Source of the DNA: Sphingomonas montanisoli
GTDB lineage: Bacteria; Pseudomonadota; Alphaproteobacteria; Sphingomonadales; Sphingomonadaceae
DNA length: 64,000 nt
Reading direction: 5' to 3'
NCBI RefSeq assembly: GCF_008274695.1
Contig: NZ_VTOU01000001.1
Location: 930,001 to 994,000, forward strand
Shown: in pieces, positions 53,535 to 62,595 of the stretch
How the letters are laid out: each line of letters opens with the position of its first letter
Numbering within the stretch: the stretch's first letter is position 1
The notes under the pieces: generated by a model
Seen by the model: the letters and a program-made list of their open reading frames with translations, nothing else
Databases searched by the model: none
What the model was told of the DNA's origin: nothing
Made by a program: the position numbers and the translations under genes

Positions 53535-54500
53535 ATGGGGACGCAAATAATGGACGCTGGGGAAGCCGCTGCGGGGACGCCTGCACTGTCGGTGATCGTC
53601 CCGGCTTATGGCGTGACGACGATGCTCGCCGACGCGCTCAATTCGCTGCGCGCACAGACGCGCGACGATTGGGAGGCGATCGTCATCGATGATGGCGATG
53701 CCCGCGTCGCGGAATATTTCGAGCCTTTTTCGGGTGATCCGCGGATCCGCCTGCTCCGGACCGAGAATGGCGGGCTGCCCGTCGCGCGCAATCGCGCCAT
53801 CGCCGAAGCACGCGCGCCCCTGATCTCGCTGCTCGATGCCGACGACACCTATATGCCGCATTATGTCGCGCGGATGATCGCGGCGATCGAGGCATCGGCC
53901 AAGCGTGGCGTCGTCAGCTGCGACGCGACCTATTTCGGGCATGATCGGGTGGGCGAGCGCTTCTCGACCTATGTGCCGCAGCGCCCGCCGGTGAACCTTG
54001 GTCGGCTGATCCGGCGCGAGTTCAATGTCTTCATCTGCGCGACCCTGCGGCGCGACGCGGTGCTGGAGGTCGGCGGGTTCGATCCGACGCTCAAATCGGC
54101 CGAAGATCTCGACCTGTGGTTGCGGTTGGCCGAGGCCGGCTGGGAGGTCGGCTACGTTCCCGAGGCGCTCGCCCGCTACCGCCGCCGCCCCGGACAGATG
54201 TCGAGCAACGTGCCGGTGATGCTCCAGTCGGCGCTGACCGTTTACACCCGTGCCGCCGAACGGCTCGGAAATCGGCCGGAAGCCAGCGATGCGCGTGCCA
54301 TGTGCCGCCAGACCGAACGCGCAATCGCGGCCGAGGAAGGCCTCGACCGCATCCGCGAGGGCGCGACGGGCGAAGGCGTCTCGATGCTTCGCAGCGCGGC
54401 AGTCCATGAACGCAGCGCGCGCTGGCGGATCGCGATGGTCCTGATCCGCGCTTTGCCTTTCCTCGCCGGCCCCCTGATCCGCTTCCGCGACCGGGTGTGA
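53535..54500 (+). CDS. Family 2 glycosyltransferase
   Basis: A 321-residue GT-A enzyme: SVIVPAYGVTTMLADALNSL, VIDDGDAR, and the metal-binding LLDADDTYMPHYV with a DAD motif. The acceptor region holds SAEDLDLWLRLAEAG. It transfers a sugar from a nucleotide donor, likely to a surface polysaccharide or glycan, but no such cluster is next to it. ATG at 53535 follows AGGT; the next Met at 53550 is possible. Confidence 0.9.
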   Translation: MGTQIMDAGEAAAGTPALSVIVPAYGVTTMLADALNSLRAQTRDDWEAIVIDDGDARVAEYFEPFSGDPRIRLLRTENGGLPVARNRAIAEARAPLISLLDADDTYMPHYVARMIAAIEASAKRGVVSCDATYFGHDRVGERFSTYVPQRPPVNLGRLIRREFNVFICATLRRDAVLEVGGFDPTLKSAEDLDLWLRLAEAGWEVGYVPEALARYRRRPGQMSSNVPVMLQSALTVYTRAAERLGNRPEASDARAMCRQTERAIAAEEGLDRIREGATGEGVSMLRSAAVHERSARWRIAMVLIRALPFLAGPLIRFRDRV

Positions 54501-54676
54501 CCTCAAACATGCTCCCCCGCGAGGATTGGAGAGCGGTCATTTTTCGTGTAAGGAAAATCCTCACGGCGAGGCGCGTGTTCCGCAAATCGTCGCGATAATC
54601 CGTCAGAGGAGTTCGGCAAGCCGGCGACCGCAGGTCGATCCGAACCCCTCGGCGCAAAAGCAGAACAGGAGTTTTG

Positions 54677-56125
54677 ATGGCATCAGATAAAGCCACCCAA
54701 ATCGTCGCACAGCTCGACGACCTCTATCGGCAGTCGGTTTCGCGGCTGCGTGCGGCGCTCACGCTCTATATACGCGAAGGCAAGCGCCCCGCCCCCGAAG
54801 ACCGCTCCAATGGCGCCTTCGCCTATCCCGAAATCCGCGTCAGCTATGACGGCCTCCACGATCCCGGTCCGCTCGGCCGCGCTTATGGCCGCCTGTCGAC
54901 CGCAGGCGATTATGCGATCAGCGTCACCCAGCCGACCTTGTTCGGCGACTATCTGGCGCGCCAGATCGACATGCTGGTCGACGATTTCGGCGTCGAAGTG
55001 GCCGTCGGCCTCAGCAGCCAGGAAATCCCCTACAATTTCGTGCTCGACGCGGGCGACGATCTCGATCTGACCGGTGCCGCGCCGACCGAGCTTGCGCGCA
55101 TCTTCCCGTCGACCGAGCTTGCCGCGATCGGCGACGAACTGGCCGACGGCCTATGGCTGCAGGATCCGGAAGCGCCCCGTCCGCTTGCTCTGTTCGATGC
55201 GCAGCGCGTCGATTTCAGCCTGCTGCGACTGCGCCACTATACCGGCACGCCTGCGGGCCACACGCAGAACTACATCCTGTTCACCAACTATCACCGCTAT
55301 GTCGACGAGTTCGTCAGCTGGGCGATCGATCAGCTGAACGAGGATAATCGCTACACGATGCTGTCGGGCGCGGGCGGGGTTGAGATCCGGCGCGGTGACG
55401 CCGATCCGCATCGCGTGATCGCCGACAGCGCGTGGCGCAAGCATCAGATGCCGGCTTATCACCTGATGGCCGACGATCATTCGGGCATCACGTTGGTCAA
55501 CATCGGCGTCGGCCCGTCCAACGCCAAGACGATCACCGATCATCTGGCGGTGATGCGCCCTGCCGCCTGGCTGATGATCGGCCATTGCGGCGGCCTGCGC
55601 CCCAGCCAGCGGATCGGCGACTATGTCCTCGCCCACGCCTATTTGCGCGACGATCACGTCCTCGACGCCGTCCTGCCGCCGGAAATTCCGATCCCGGCCA
55701 TCGCCGAGGTGCAGAACGCGCTCACCCACGCCGCCGAAATCGTCTCGGGCGAGAGCATGGAGCAGCTGAAGCTGCGCATGCGCACCGGCACTGTGGTCAC
55801 GTCGGACGATCGCAACTGGGAGCTGCGCTACACAGCCTCGGCGCTGCGTTTCAGCCAGAGCCGCGCGGTCGCGATCGATATGGAGTCGGCGACATTGGCG
55901 GCGCAGGGCTATCGCTTCCGCGTCCCCTACGGCACGCTACTATGTGTGTCGGACAAGCCGATCCACGGCGAGATCAAGCTGCCCGGCCAGGCGAACCGCT
56001 TCTACGAGCGCGCGATTGCCGAGCATCTCCAGATCGGCATCGCCGCGGTCGACCAGCTGCGCGGCGAAGGCGCACGCCTCCACAGCCGCAAGCTGCGCGC
56101 GTTCAACGAGCCGCCCTTTAGGTAA
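54677..56125 (+). CDS. amn: AMP nucleosidase
   Basis: A 482-residue enzyme splitting AMP to adenine and ribose 5-phosphate. The N-terminal AMNp domain (residues 1 to about 170) has YPEIRVSYDG; the C-terminal phosphorylase-like domain has GVGPSNAKTITDHLAVMRPA, GHCGGLRPSQRIGDYVLAHA and DMESATLAAQGYRFRVPYGT with the catalytic-type Asp/Glu. ATG at 54677 follows ACAGGAG. It ends beside a palindromic repeat. Confidence 0.93.
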   Translation: MASDKATQIVAQLDDLYRQSVSRLRAALTLYIREGKRPAPEDRSNGAFAYPEIRVSYDGLHDPGPLGRAYGRLSTAGDYAISVTQPTLFGDYLARQIDMLVDDFGVEVAVGLSSQEIPYNFVLDAGDDLDLTGAAPTELARIFPSTELAAIGDELADGLWLQDPEAPRPLALFDAQRVDFSLLRLRHYTGTPAGHTQNYILFTNYHRYVDEFVSWAIDQLNEDNRYTMLSGAGGVEIRRGDADPHRVIADSAWRKHQMPAYHLMADDHSGITLVNIGVGPSNAKTITDHLAVMRPAAWLMIGHCGGLRPSQRIGDYVLAHAYLRDDHVLDAVLPPEIPIPAIAEVQNALTHAAEIVSGESMEQLKLRMRTGTVVTSDDRNWELRYTASALRFSQSRAVAIDMESATLAAQGYRFRVPYGTLLCVSDKPIHGEIKLPGQANRFYERAIAEHLQIGIAAVDQLRGEGARLHSRKLRAFNEPPFR

Positions 56126-56131
56126 CTTATC

Positions 56132-56256
56132 ATCCTCCCCCGCCAGGGGGAGGTGTCAGCGCAGCTGACGGAGGGGGCGGACGGGGGCACATTCGAATTG
56201 GCCGTCTCCTCCCCCTCCGTCGCCTTTGGCGCCACCTCCCCCTGGCGGGGGAGGAT
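56132..56256. repeat. Palindromic intergenic repeat, copy A
   Basis: A 125-bp element bounded by inverted repeats of about 26 bp (starting ATCCTCCCCCGCCAGG) whose ends each also fold alone. Inside are GTCAGCGCAGCTGAC, and GACGGAGGG matched by CCCTCCGTC. It fills the gap between convergent amn and the GGDEF gene. Copy B at 62472 has the same ends but a different middle. Confidence 0.85.
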
Positions 56257-56263
56257 TAGAAGG

Positions 56264-57469
56264 TCAGATCGCCTCGCCCGCGGTCAGCGCCTTCGCCCCG
56301 CCGCCCGCTTCCTCCATCACCTCGGCGCAGGTGACGCGATCGCGCCCCTCCACCTTGGAGCGGTAGAGCGCGCGGTCGGCGCGGGCGAACATGCTGGCGA
56401 GCGAGGTATCGCCGGGCCGCAGCCCGGTGATGCCGAAGCTGGCGGTCAGCGAAATCCCTTCCGGCCCCGCGACCGGCATCGCCGCAACGTCGCGGCGGAT
56501 GCGCTCGACCACGTCCAGCGCATCGCTGGCGTTGGTGTTGATCAGGAGCAGCGCGAACTCCTCCCCGCCGACGCGACCGACCAGATCGCCACGGCGGACC
56601 ATGCGCTCCATGCGGATCGCGAAATGCTTGATCGCACGATCGCCGGCATTGTGACCGAAGCGATCGTTGACCGCCTTGAACCGATCGATATCAGTGACGA
56701 CGAGGGCGAGCGGCTGCCGCTGGCGCTGTGCGTTGCGGATCGCGCGCTCGGCCGCTTCCTCGAACCCGCGCCGGTTGAAGATGCCGGTCAGCAGGTCCGA
56801 CACCGCCAGCGAGCGCATCCGCTCCGCCAGATCGGCAGCCACGAGAAAGACGGTCGCCAGGCCCACGCCGACAAAGGCAGGCGGATAGAGCAGGATCAAG
56901 GTCAGGCGGAACGCCGCCAGCCCGCCCCCCTGCCCAGCCGCGCCCTGGCGCAGAGCCATGCCCGCTGACACGAAGTCGAGCGCCGCGAACAGCACCAGCA
57001 TCACCACGGTCGCACGCTCGGGCGTGGTCGCGGTGCGGATACTGCGGGTCACGTTGGCCGCGCTGATCGCCAGCATCGCGCCGCTGAAGCATAACCACGT
57101 CGCATCGCGCAGCCCGCGATGCGGGAGGCCGAAACCGAATATCGCGATGCCGATCGCGGCGACCATCAGCGCGCTGTAGATCCGGACCCACGCCTTCGGC
57201 TGACCAGCGCGCTGCATATAGCCGATCGCGATCAGCGCGTTCGACGTGCATGTGAGGATCGATATCCCCGTGAAGAAATAGACGTTACCCGGGAAATAGG
57301 TGAGCATCACGAAATTGGTGAGCCACGCGAAGAATGCGACGCCATAAGCGCACGCCCATACCGCAGCATGTTGCGGGCGCGCGAAGTTGCGCCAGGCGAC
57401 CGTAAGAATCGCAGCGAGAACCACTGCAATGAACTGCAGGTTCACGACATTGATTTGTGCCGCGTTCAT
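56264..57469 (-). CDS. Membrane diguanylate cyclase (GGDEF)
   Basis: A 401-residue protein with about six membrane helices (residues 1-210), then a GGDEF domain (SDLLTGIFNRRGFEEAAERA, DIDRFKAVNDRFGHNAGD, VGGEEFALLL). It would make c-di-GMP. The allosteric inhibition site RxxD is present as RRGD, five residues before GGEEF. ATG at 57469 (MNAAQINVVNLQF) is preferred to far-upstream starts. The peptidase gene upstream is separated by a strong terminator, so this gene has its own promoter. Confidence 0.9.
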   Translation of the reverse strand: MNAAQINVVNLQFIAVVLAAILTVAWRNFARPQHAAVWACAYGVAFFAWLTNFVMLTYFPGNVYFFTGISILTCTSNALIAIGYMQRAGQPKAWVRIYSALMVAAIGIAIFGFGLPHRGLRDATWLCFSGAMLAISAANVTRSIRTATTPERATVVMLVLFAALDFVSAGMALRQGAAGQGGGLAAFRLTLILLYPPAFVGVGLATVFLVAADLAERMRSLAVSDLLTGIFNRRGFEEAAERAIRNAQRQRQPLALVVTDIDRFKAVNDRFGHNAGDRAIKHFAIRMERMVRRGDLVGRVGGEEFALLLINTNASDALDVVERIRRDVAAMPVAGPEGISLTASFGITGLRPGDTSLASMFARADRALYRSKVEGRDRVTCAEVMEEAGGGAKALTAGEAI

Positions 57470-57649
57470 GCCACCCTTCGACCGTTGCCGGACGTCCTGC
57501 TCATCCAGCTCCCCCGCCCATTTCGGCGCCCCTTTATTAGAATGCGCGTCGCCCTGCCGCTCTCCAAGCAAAAAAGCAAGGCCAATTGGGATCGAATCGA
57601 CAGCTTTATTGCAAAGGTTCGATCCGCATCCGTTCCGACTGTAAAGAAA

Positions 57650-57688
57650 GCCGACAAGTCTGTCCCAAGGCGGCACAGACTTGTCGGC
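57650..57688 (-). terminator. Intrinsic terminator of the M2 peptidase gene
   Basis: A perfect 14-bp stem (GCCGACAAGTCTGT at 57650-57663 with 57675-57688, 11-nt loop), followed on the minus strand by TTTCTTT, 46 bp past the peptidase stop. Confidence 0.85.
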
Positions 57689-57734
57689 CGATCAGTTTAC
57701 AATTTCGACTCGACGCAAATGATCCGAATTCGGA

Positions 57735-59591
57735 TCACCAGCCGCACTGTTGATTTTTGTTCTGTTCTTGCAGCCACGTCATCAACGGCTGGAAATAGGC
57801 GATCATCGCCGATCCATCCATTTCACGGCTGCCCGTAAACTTCTCCAGCGCGTCGGGCCACGGCTTCGAATTGCCCATTTCGAGCATCGCGTTCAGCTTC
57901 TCGCCGACCTGCTTGTCACCGTAGAAGGAGCAGCGATGGAGCGGCCCCTTCCAGCCCGCCTGGTCGCACGCCGCCTTGTAGAACTGGAACTGCAGGATCC
58001 GCGCGAGGAAGTAGCGCGCATAAGGCGTGTTGCCCGGGATATGGTATTTCGCGCCGGGATCAAAGCCTGCGTCGCTGCGCTCCACAGGGGGCGTAATCCC
58101 CTGATATTGCAGGCGAAGATCGGTCCACGCCTTGTTGTAATATTGCGGCGGCACCGCGCCCGAGAAGACGCCCCAGCGCCACTTGTCCATCAACAGGCCG
58201 AACGGCAGGAAGGCGACCTTGTCCATCGCCTGGCGCAGCAACAGGCCGATATCCTTGTCCGCGCTCGGGACCTTCGCCTTGTCGAGCAGGTCGATCTGGA
58301 CGAGATATTCGGGCGTGATCGACAGCGCGACGAAATCGCCGATCGCCTCGTGGAAGCCGTCATTCGCGCCGCCCATATAGAGCAACGGCTGCTTGTTATA
58401 GGCACGCTGATAGTAATTGTGGCCGAGTTCGTGGTGGATCGTGACGAAATCGTCCGAGTTCACCTTCGTGCACATCTTGATGCGCAGATCGTCCTTGTTG
58501 TCGAGATCCCACGCCGATGCGTGGCAGATCACCTCGCGGTCGCGCGGCTTTACAATCTGCGATCGCTTCCAGAAGGTGTCGGGCAACGGCGCGAAGCCCA
58601 GCGACGAGTAGAATCCCTCACCCGTCTTCACCATCTTGACCGGGTCATAGCCCTTGGCGGTCAGCAGGTCGCCGATGTCATATCCGATGTCGCCGGCGCC
58701 CTTGGGTGCGACGATGTCGTAGATATTGCCCCATTCCTGCGCCCACATATTGCCGAGCAGGTCGGCACGGATCGGGCCGGTCTTGGCCTGCACCGCATCG
58801 CCATATTTCGCATTGAGCTTGGCGCGAGTGTAGCAATGAACCTGATCGTAGAGCGGCTTCACCTGCAGCCACAGCTTGTCCATCATCTTGGCGAAATCGT
58901 CGGCAGGCATGTCGTAGCCCGCGCGCCACATCGCGCCGACATCCTTGTAGCCGAGTTCGACCGCGCCTTTGTTGGCGATGCCGACCATCTTGGCATAATC
59001 GTCGTGCATCGGCGCGCCGACATTGTCGTGCCAGCTGACCCACATCTCCTTCAGCTGAGCAGGGTTGCGGTTGCTCCCCATCTCGGCTTCGATGTCGGAT
59101 CCGTTGATTTCCTTGCCATTCAACGTGCCGCGGCCCTTGCCATATTGCGACTGGATGCGCGTCGCGATGTCGTTGAGTTCCTTGGCGGCGCCCGGCGTCG
59201 ACGGCGCGGGGAGGACAAGCCCCTGCTTCAGGAAATCGAGCTTGCGGCGCGTATCGTAATTGAGGCCCGAAACCCCGTCATATTTCGCCGCGCCCTTGGC
59301 GAAGCGCACACCCATTTCGGTGCCCTCGGCGCCGACGCGCGAAGCAACCGCGTCGGTATCGTCGGTGATATAGGTGGCGTTGATCCACGCCACCTGCGCG
59401 CCGTAGAGCGAGAAATCGCCATATTCCTTTTCGACCGAGGCGACGAACGCGTCGGCATCGGCGGCGGTGGGCGCGGCGGCGGCAGCGACCGGCGCGGCCG
59501 CTTCCTTCTTCTTGGCCAGCGCAGGCGTGGCGGACGCGAGAATGGCGGCAAGCGCCAGCGCGGACGATGCCGCCCGGATCGCGATCTTCAT
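57735..59591 (-). CDS. Peptidase family M2 (ACE-like dipeptidyl carboxypeptidase), exported
   Basis: A 618-residue zinc peptidase with a Sec signal (MKIAIRAASSALALAAILAS, ending TPALA) and an Ala-rich linker. The active site is IHHELGHNYYQRAY (HExxH) with the third ligand in NDGFHEAIGDF. Bacterial members remove dipeptides from peptide C-termini, like human ACE. ATG at 59591 is chosen because upstream residues are not signal-like. It is flanked by its own terminator downstream. Confidence 0.92.
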   Translation of the reverse strand: MKIAIRAASSALALAAILASATPALAKKKEAAAPVAAAAAPTAADADAFVASVEKEYGDFSLYGAQVAWINATYITDDTDAVASRVGAEGTEMGVRFAKGAAKYDGVSGLNYDTRRKLDFLKQGLVLPAPSTPGAAKELNDIATRIQSQYGKGRGTLNGKEINGSDIEAEMGSNRNPAQLKEMWVSWHDNVGAPMHDDYAKMVGIANKGAVELGYKDVGAMWRAGYDMPADDFAKMMDKLWLQVKPLYDQVHCYTRAKLNAKYGDAVQAKTGPIRADLLGNMWAQEWGNIYDIVAPKGAGDIGYDIGDLLTAKGYDPVKMVKTGEGFYSSLGFAPLPDTFWKRSQIVKPRDREVICHASAWDLDNKDDLRIKMCTKVNSDDFVTIHHELGHNYYQRAYNKQPLLYMGGANDGFHEAIGDFVALSITPEYLVQIDLLDKAKVPSADKDIGLLLRQAMDKVAFLPFGLLMDKWRWGVFSGAVPPQYYNKAWTDLRLQYQGITPPVERSDAGFDPGAKYHIPGNTPYARYFLARILQFQFYKAACDQAGWKGPLHRCSFYGDKQVGEKLNAMLEMGNSKPWPDALEKFTGSREMDGSAMIAYFQPLMTWLQEQNKNQQCGW

Positions 59592-59671
59592 GGAAACCCC
59601 TTCACGAAAATATCTTGATTGCCGCGATGTGAACATCGCCCACGCGCGCGGGTCAAGAGTGGGTCACTACC

Positions 59672-59695
59672 AATCCTCCCCCGCCAGGGGGCGGA
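59672..59695. repeat. Half copy of the palindromic intergenic repeat
   Basis: AATCCTCCCCCGCCAGGGGG (59672-59691) matches the end hairpin of copies A and B, then diverges. It abuts the stop codon of the SDR gene at 59696. Confidence 0.7.
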
Positions 59696-60511
59696 TCAGT
59701 GGGAATTCTCCCGGAACACCGGCACCACACCAACGGTCAGCCCGCCGTCGATCACAAGATCGAGCCCGTTGATATAGCCCGCCTCGTCGCTCGCCAGATA
59801 CAGCGCGGCATAGGCGCTGTCCCACGCCGTTCCCTGCTTGCCCGTCGGCGATGCGGCGTGCCGCGCCGCGCGATAGGCTTCGCCGCGTTCGCCCATGTTG
59901 CGATAGGTCATCGGCGTATCGAGCATCCCGATCGTTAGCACGTTGGCGCGGATGCCCTTGGGCGCATATTCCCACGCAATCTTGCGCGTCATCTGCTTCA
60001 GCGCCGCCTTCGACATCGCGTAGGAGAAAGCCTGGCCCCGGTCGGTCGCGACATTGCCGTGGTGCGAGGAGACGGTGAGGATCACGCCCCGCCCCTGCGC
60101 CATCATCGGCGGAACCGCCGCGCGCGCCGCAAACCAGGCGCCCTTCATGTTGACGCCCATCACCCGATCGAAATCCTCTTCGGTCTCGGTCAGCAGATCG
60201 CCCCGGCTCGCGATACCGACGATGTGGAGCAGGATATCGATCCGGCCATGCGCCGCGATCGTCTCCGCAACCGCGCGGTCCATGTCGGCCGCGACCGCGA
60301 CATTGGCTTCGATCGTCAGCGGGCGCGTGCCGGTCTCGTCCTCAATGATCGCAGCGGTCGCGGCAGCGGCCTGGGGATCGATGTCGGAGATAACGACGCT
60401 CGCCCCTTCGCGCGCGAACAGCACCGCCGCCGCCTTGCCGTTGCTCCAGTCATCGCTCTTCGCGCCGCCGCCATTGATCAGCGCCACCTTGCCGTCCAGC
60501 CGTCCAGCCAT
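59696..60511 (-). CDS. Short-chain dehydrogenase/reductase
   Basis: A 271-residue classical SDR with a variant glycine motif (NGGGAKSDDWSNGKA instead of TGxxxGxG), catalytic Ser in VSSHHG, and Tyr-x-x-x-Lys in YAMSK. The residues around Asn in VMGVNMKGA complete the tetrad. The substrate is unknown. The unusual glycine-motif insert may affect NAD binding, or point to a distinct subfamily. It precedes the half repeat. Confidence 0.88.
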   Translation of the reverse strand: MAGRLDGKVALINGGGAKSDDWSNGKAAAVLFAREGASVVISDIDPQAAAATAAIIEDETGTRPLTIEANVAVAADMDRAVAETIAAHGRIDILLHIVGIASRGDLLTETEEDFDRVMGVNMKGAWFAARAAVPPMMAQGRGVILTVSSHHGNVATDRGQAFSYAMSKAALKQMTRKIAWEYAPKGIRANVLTIGMLDTPMTYRNMGERGEAYRAARHAASPTGKQGTAWDSAYAALYLASDEAGYINGLDLVIDGGLTVGVVPVFRENSH

Positions 60512-60544
60512 CGTCCTCTCCCATGTTTGGAGAGAGGGTAAGCG

Positions 60545-60955
60545 CTAACCGACGAACTCCACCATCAGATTCGCGAGCGCCCGGGCGGCGGCGGTGCGGG
60601 TCGCCTCGTTGGACGCCTCGAGGACGCGCATCACATAGCTCGCGACCCCGGTCGACGATCCCGAATAGGCCATGTTCCAACCCGCGCAGCGCCGCATCAT
60701 CGCAGGGCCGCGTTGGACGACCCGCAGGTCCCGGTGACGCGGATCGTGGTGCAGCTTCTCGAGCAATGCCGCGACCGGCGCCTCATCGCCCTCCAGTATC
60801 TGGGCGAAGTGCGGCCCGGTGAAGAGCAGCGCGCCGGTGATGTCGGCGGTCGCGTTGAAATCGCGCGATACAGCGACGATACGGGCGACCTCGTGCGACG
60901 CCTCGTCCGCCGACAGGGTGCTGGTGCTGATATAGAGGAGAGAAATCAGGGACAT
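60545..60955 (-). CDS. Short BLUF blue-light photoreceptor
   Basis: A 136-residue protein of BLUF type without an output domain. The flavin-site residues are visible: Tyr8 (LLYIS), Asn34 (RDFNATADITG) and Gln52 (HFAQILEG). The Trp/Met region is near GWNMAY. Short BLUF proteins act through protein partners. ATG at 60955 is the natural start; upstream residues are not BLUF-like. A red-light receptor elsewhere in the window suggests several light inputs. Confidence 0.88.
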   Translation of the reverse strand: MSLISLLYISTSTLSADEASHEVARIVAVSRDFNATADITGALLFTGPHFAQILEGDEAPVAALLEKLHHDPRHRDLRVVQRGPAMMRRCAGWNMAYSGSSTGVASYVMRVLEASNEATRTAAARALANLMVEFVG

Positions 60956-61048
60956 CGTGACACCGTCGAAACGCGCCGAGCATGACGGCATCTCACCTGA
61001 CCCAAAGACTGCCCCTGCGCCACCTACCATTTAGGGAATCGTGCAACT

Positions 61049-62455
61049 TTAGGCGAGCGCGGACCGATGAATCGAATAGCCGAAGTAGATGACGCATGCC
61101 GCCGCGATCCACACCGCGAACAAGGCATAGGTATCAGCCGGCAGGCCGACGATCAGATAGGCGCAGAAGCCGGCGCTCACGATCGGCAGGATCGGGAACA
61201 GCGGCACGCGATACCCCCGCGGAAGATCGGGCCGCGATCGGCGCAGCAGGATCACCCCGATCGAGACCGCGGCAAAGGCGATCAGCGTACCCATGCTCGT
61301 CAGGTTGACCAGCACGTCGAGCGGAAAGACGGCGGCGAGCAGCGCCACGCCGGCCGCCACGATATAGCTGTTCTGCCGCGGCACCCCGCGCCGCCCGTCG
61401 ACCCGCTGGAACAGCTTGGGCAGCAGGCCATCCCGGCTCATCGCGTAAAGGATGCGAGTCTGCCCGTAGAGCACGACCAGGGTCACACTGAAGATCGACG
61501 CCATCGCACCCAACGCCAGCAGCACCGCCGGCCACGCCGCGCCCGTCAGATTGTGGAGGATCACCGCCAGCCCGGCTTCCTGGCCTGCAAAGGCCGTCCA
61601 CGGTTGCGCGCCGATCGCGGCGATGGACACGAGTATATAGGCGGCGGTGACGATCAGCAGCGACAGGATAATCGCAAGCGGCAGGTTGCGCCGGGGGTTT
61701 TCGACCTCCTCGCCCGCGGTCGAAACCGCGTCGATGCCGATATAGGAGAAGAAGATCGACGAAGCCGCCGTTCCGATCCCCACCATCCCCTTGGGCGCGA
61801 AGGGGTGGAAATTGGCGGCCGAGAAATGCGCGATCGCGATCCCCACGAACAGCGCCAGCACCGCCAGCTTCGCGAACACCAGCACCGTGTTCGCGGTCGC
61901 CGATTCCTTCGCCCCGCGCAACAGCAGGATCAGGCACATGCCGATCAGGAGGATCGCAGGCAGATTGACCACGCCTCCGTTGCCCGGCGGCCGGGCGAGC
62001 GCGTCGGGGATGTGCCAGCCGGTCGTGATCGCGAGCAGTTCGTTCAAATATTGCCCCCAGCCGACCGCGATCGCCGAACAGGACACACCATATTCGAGCA
62101 GCAGGCACGCCCCGATCAGGAAGGCCGGCAACTCGCCCAGCGTCGCATAGGCATAAGAGTAGGATGATCCCGCGACCGGCACCGCCGACGCCAGCTCGGC
62201 ATAACATAATGCGGTCAGCGCGGCGGTGATCCCCGCGATGACGAAGGAGAGCGTCACCGCCGGCCCCGCCTCGGGCACGGCAGTCGTCAGCGCGACGAAG
62301 ATGCCCGTCCCGATCGTCGCCCCGACGCCCATCATCGTCAGGTGCAGCAGCCCGATCGATCGCGCGAGCTGCGGCCTGTCGGGATCGTCCTCGACGATGA
62401 AACCGGTGATCGGCTTGGCGCGGACCACGGCGGCGAAGAGGGTGGCGATGGTCAT
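61049..62455 (-). CDS. Amino-acid permease, APC superfamily (CAT type)
   Basis: A 468-residue transporter with about 12 helices and the APC-family signature MMGVGATIGTGIFVAL in helix 1, plus YAELASAVPVAGSSYSYAYA and IGIDAVSTAGEEVENPRRNL. It probably moves amino acids by proton symport or exchange. A palindromic repeat separates it from the hydrolase gene upstream of it in transcription order. Confidence 0.9.
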   Translation of the reverse strand: MTIATLFAAVVRAKPITGFIVEDDPDRPQLARSIGLLHLTMMGVGATIGTGIFVALTTAVPEAGPAVTLSFVIAGITAALTALCYAELASAVPVAGSSYSYAYATLGELPAFLIGACLLLEYGVSCSAIAVGWGQYLNELLAITTGWHIPDALARPPGNGGVVNLPAILLIGMCLILLLRGAKESATANTVLVFAKLAVLALFVGIAIAHFSAANFHPFAPKGMVGIGTAASSIFFSYIGIDAVSTAGEEVENPRRNLPLAIILSLLIVTAAYILVSIAAIGAQPWTAFAGQEAGLAVILHNLTGAAWPAVLLALGAMASIFSVTLVVLYGQTRILYAMSRDGLLPKLFQRVDGRRGVPRQNSYIVAAGVALLAAVFPLDVLVNLTSMGTLIAFAAVSIGVILLRRSRPDLPRGYRVPLFPILPIVSAGFCAYLIVGLPADTYALFAVWIAAACVIYFGYSIHRSALA

Positions 62456-62471
62456 AGAACGCCTCTTATCA

Positions 62472-62590
62472 ATCCTCCCCCGCTAGGGGGAGGTGTCAGC
62501 GCAGCTGACGGAGGGGGAGGATGCGATGATCTGGAGTTGGCCGCGGCCCTCCGTCGCCTTCGGCGCCACCTCCCCCTGGCGGGGGAGGAT
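62472..62590. repeat. Palindromic intergenic repeat, copy B
   Basis: A 119-bp element with the same ends as copy A at 56132 (start ATCCTCCCCCGCTAGG, one base different) and the same inner blocks GTCAGCGCAGCTGAC and CCCTCCGTC, but a different middle. It lies between the permease start and the hydrolase stop. Confidence 0.85.
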
Positions 62591-62595
62591 AAAGG

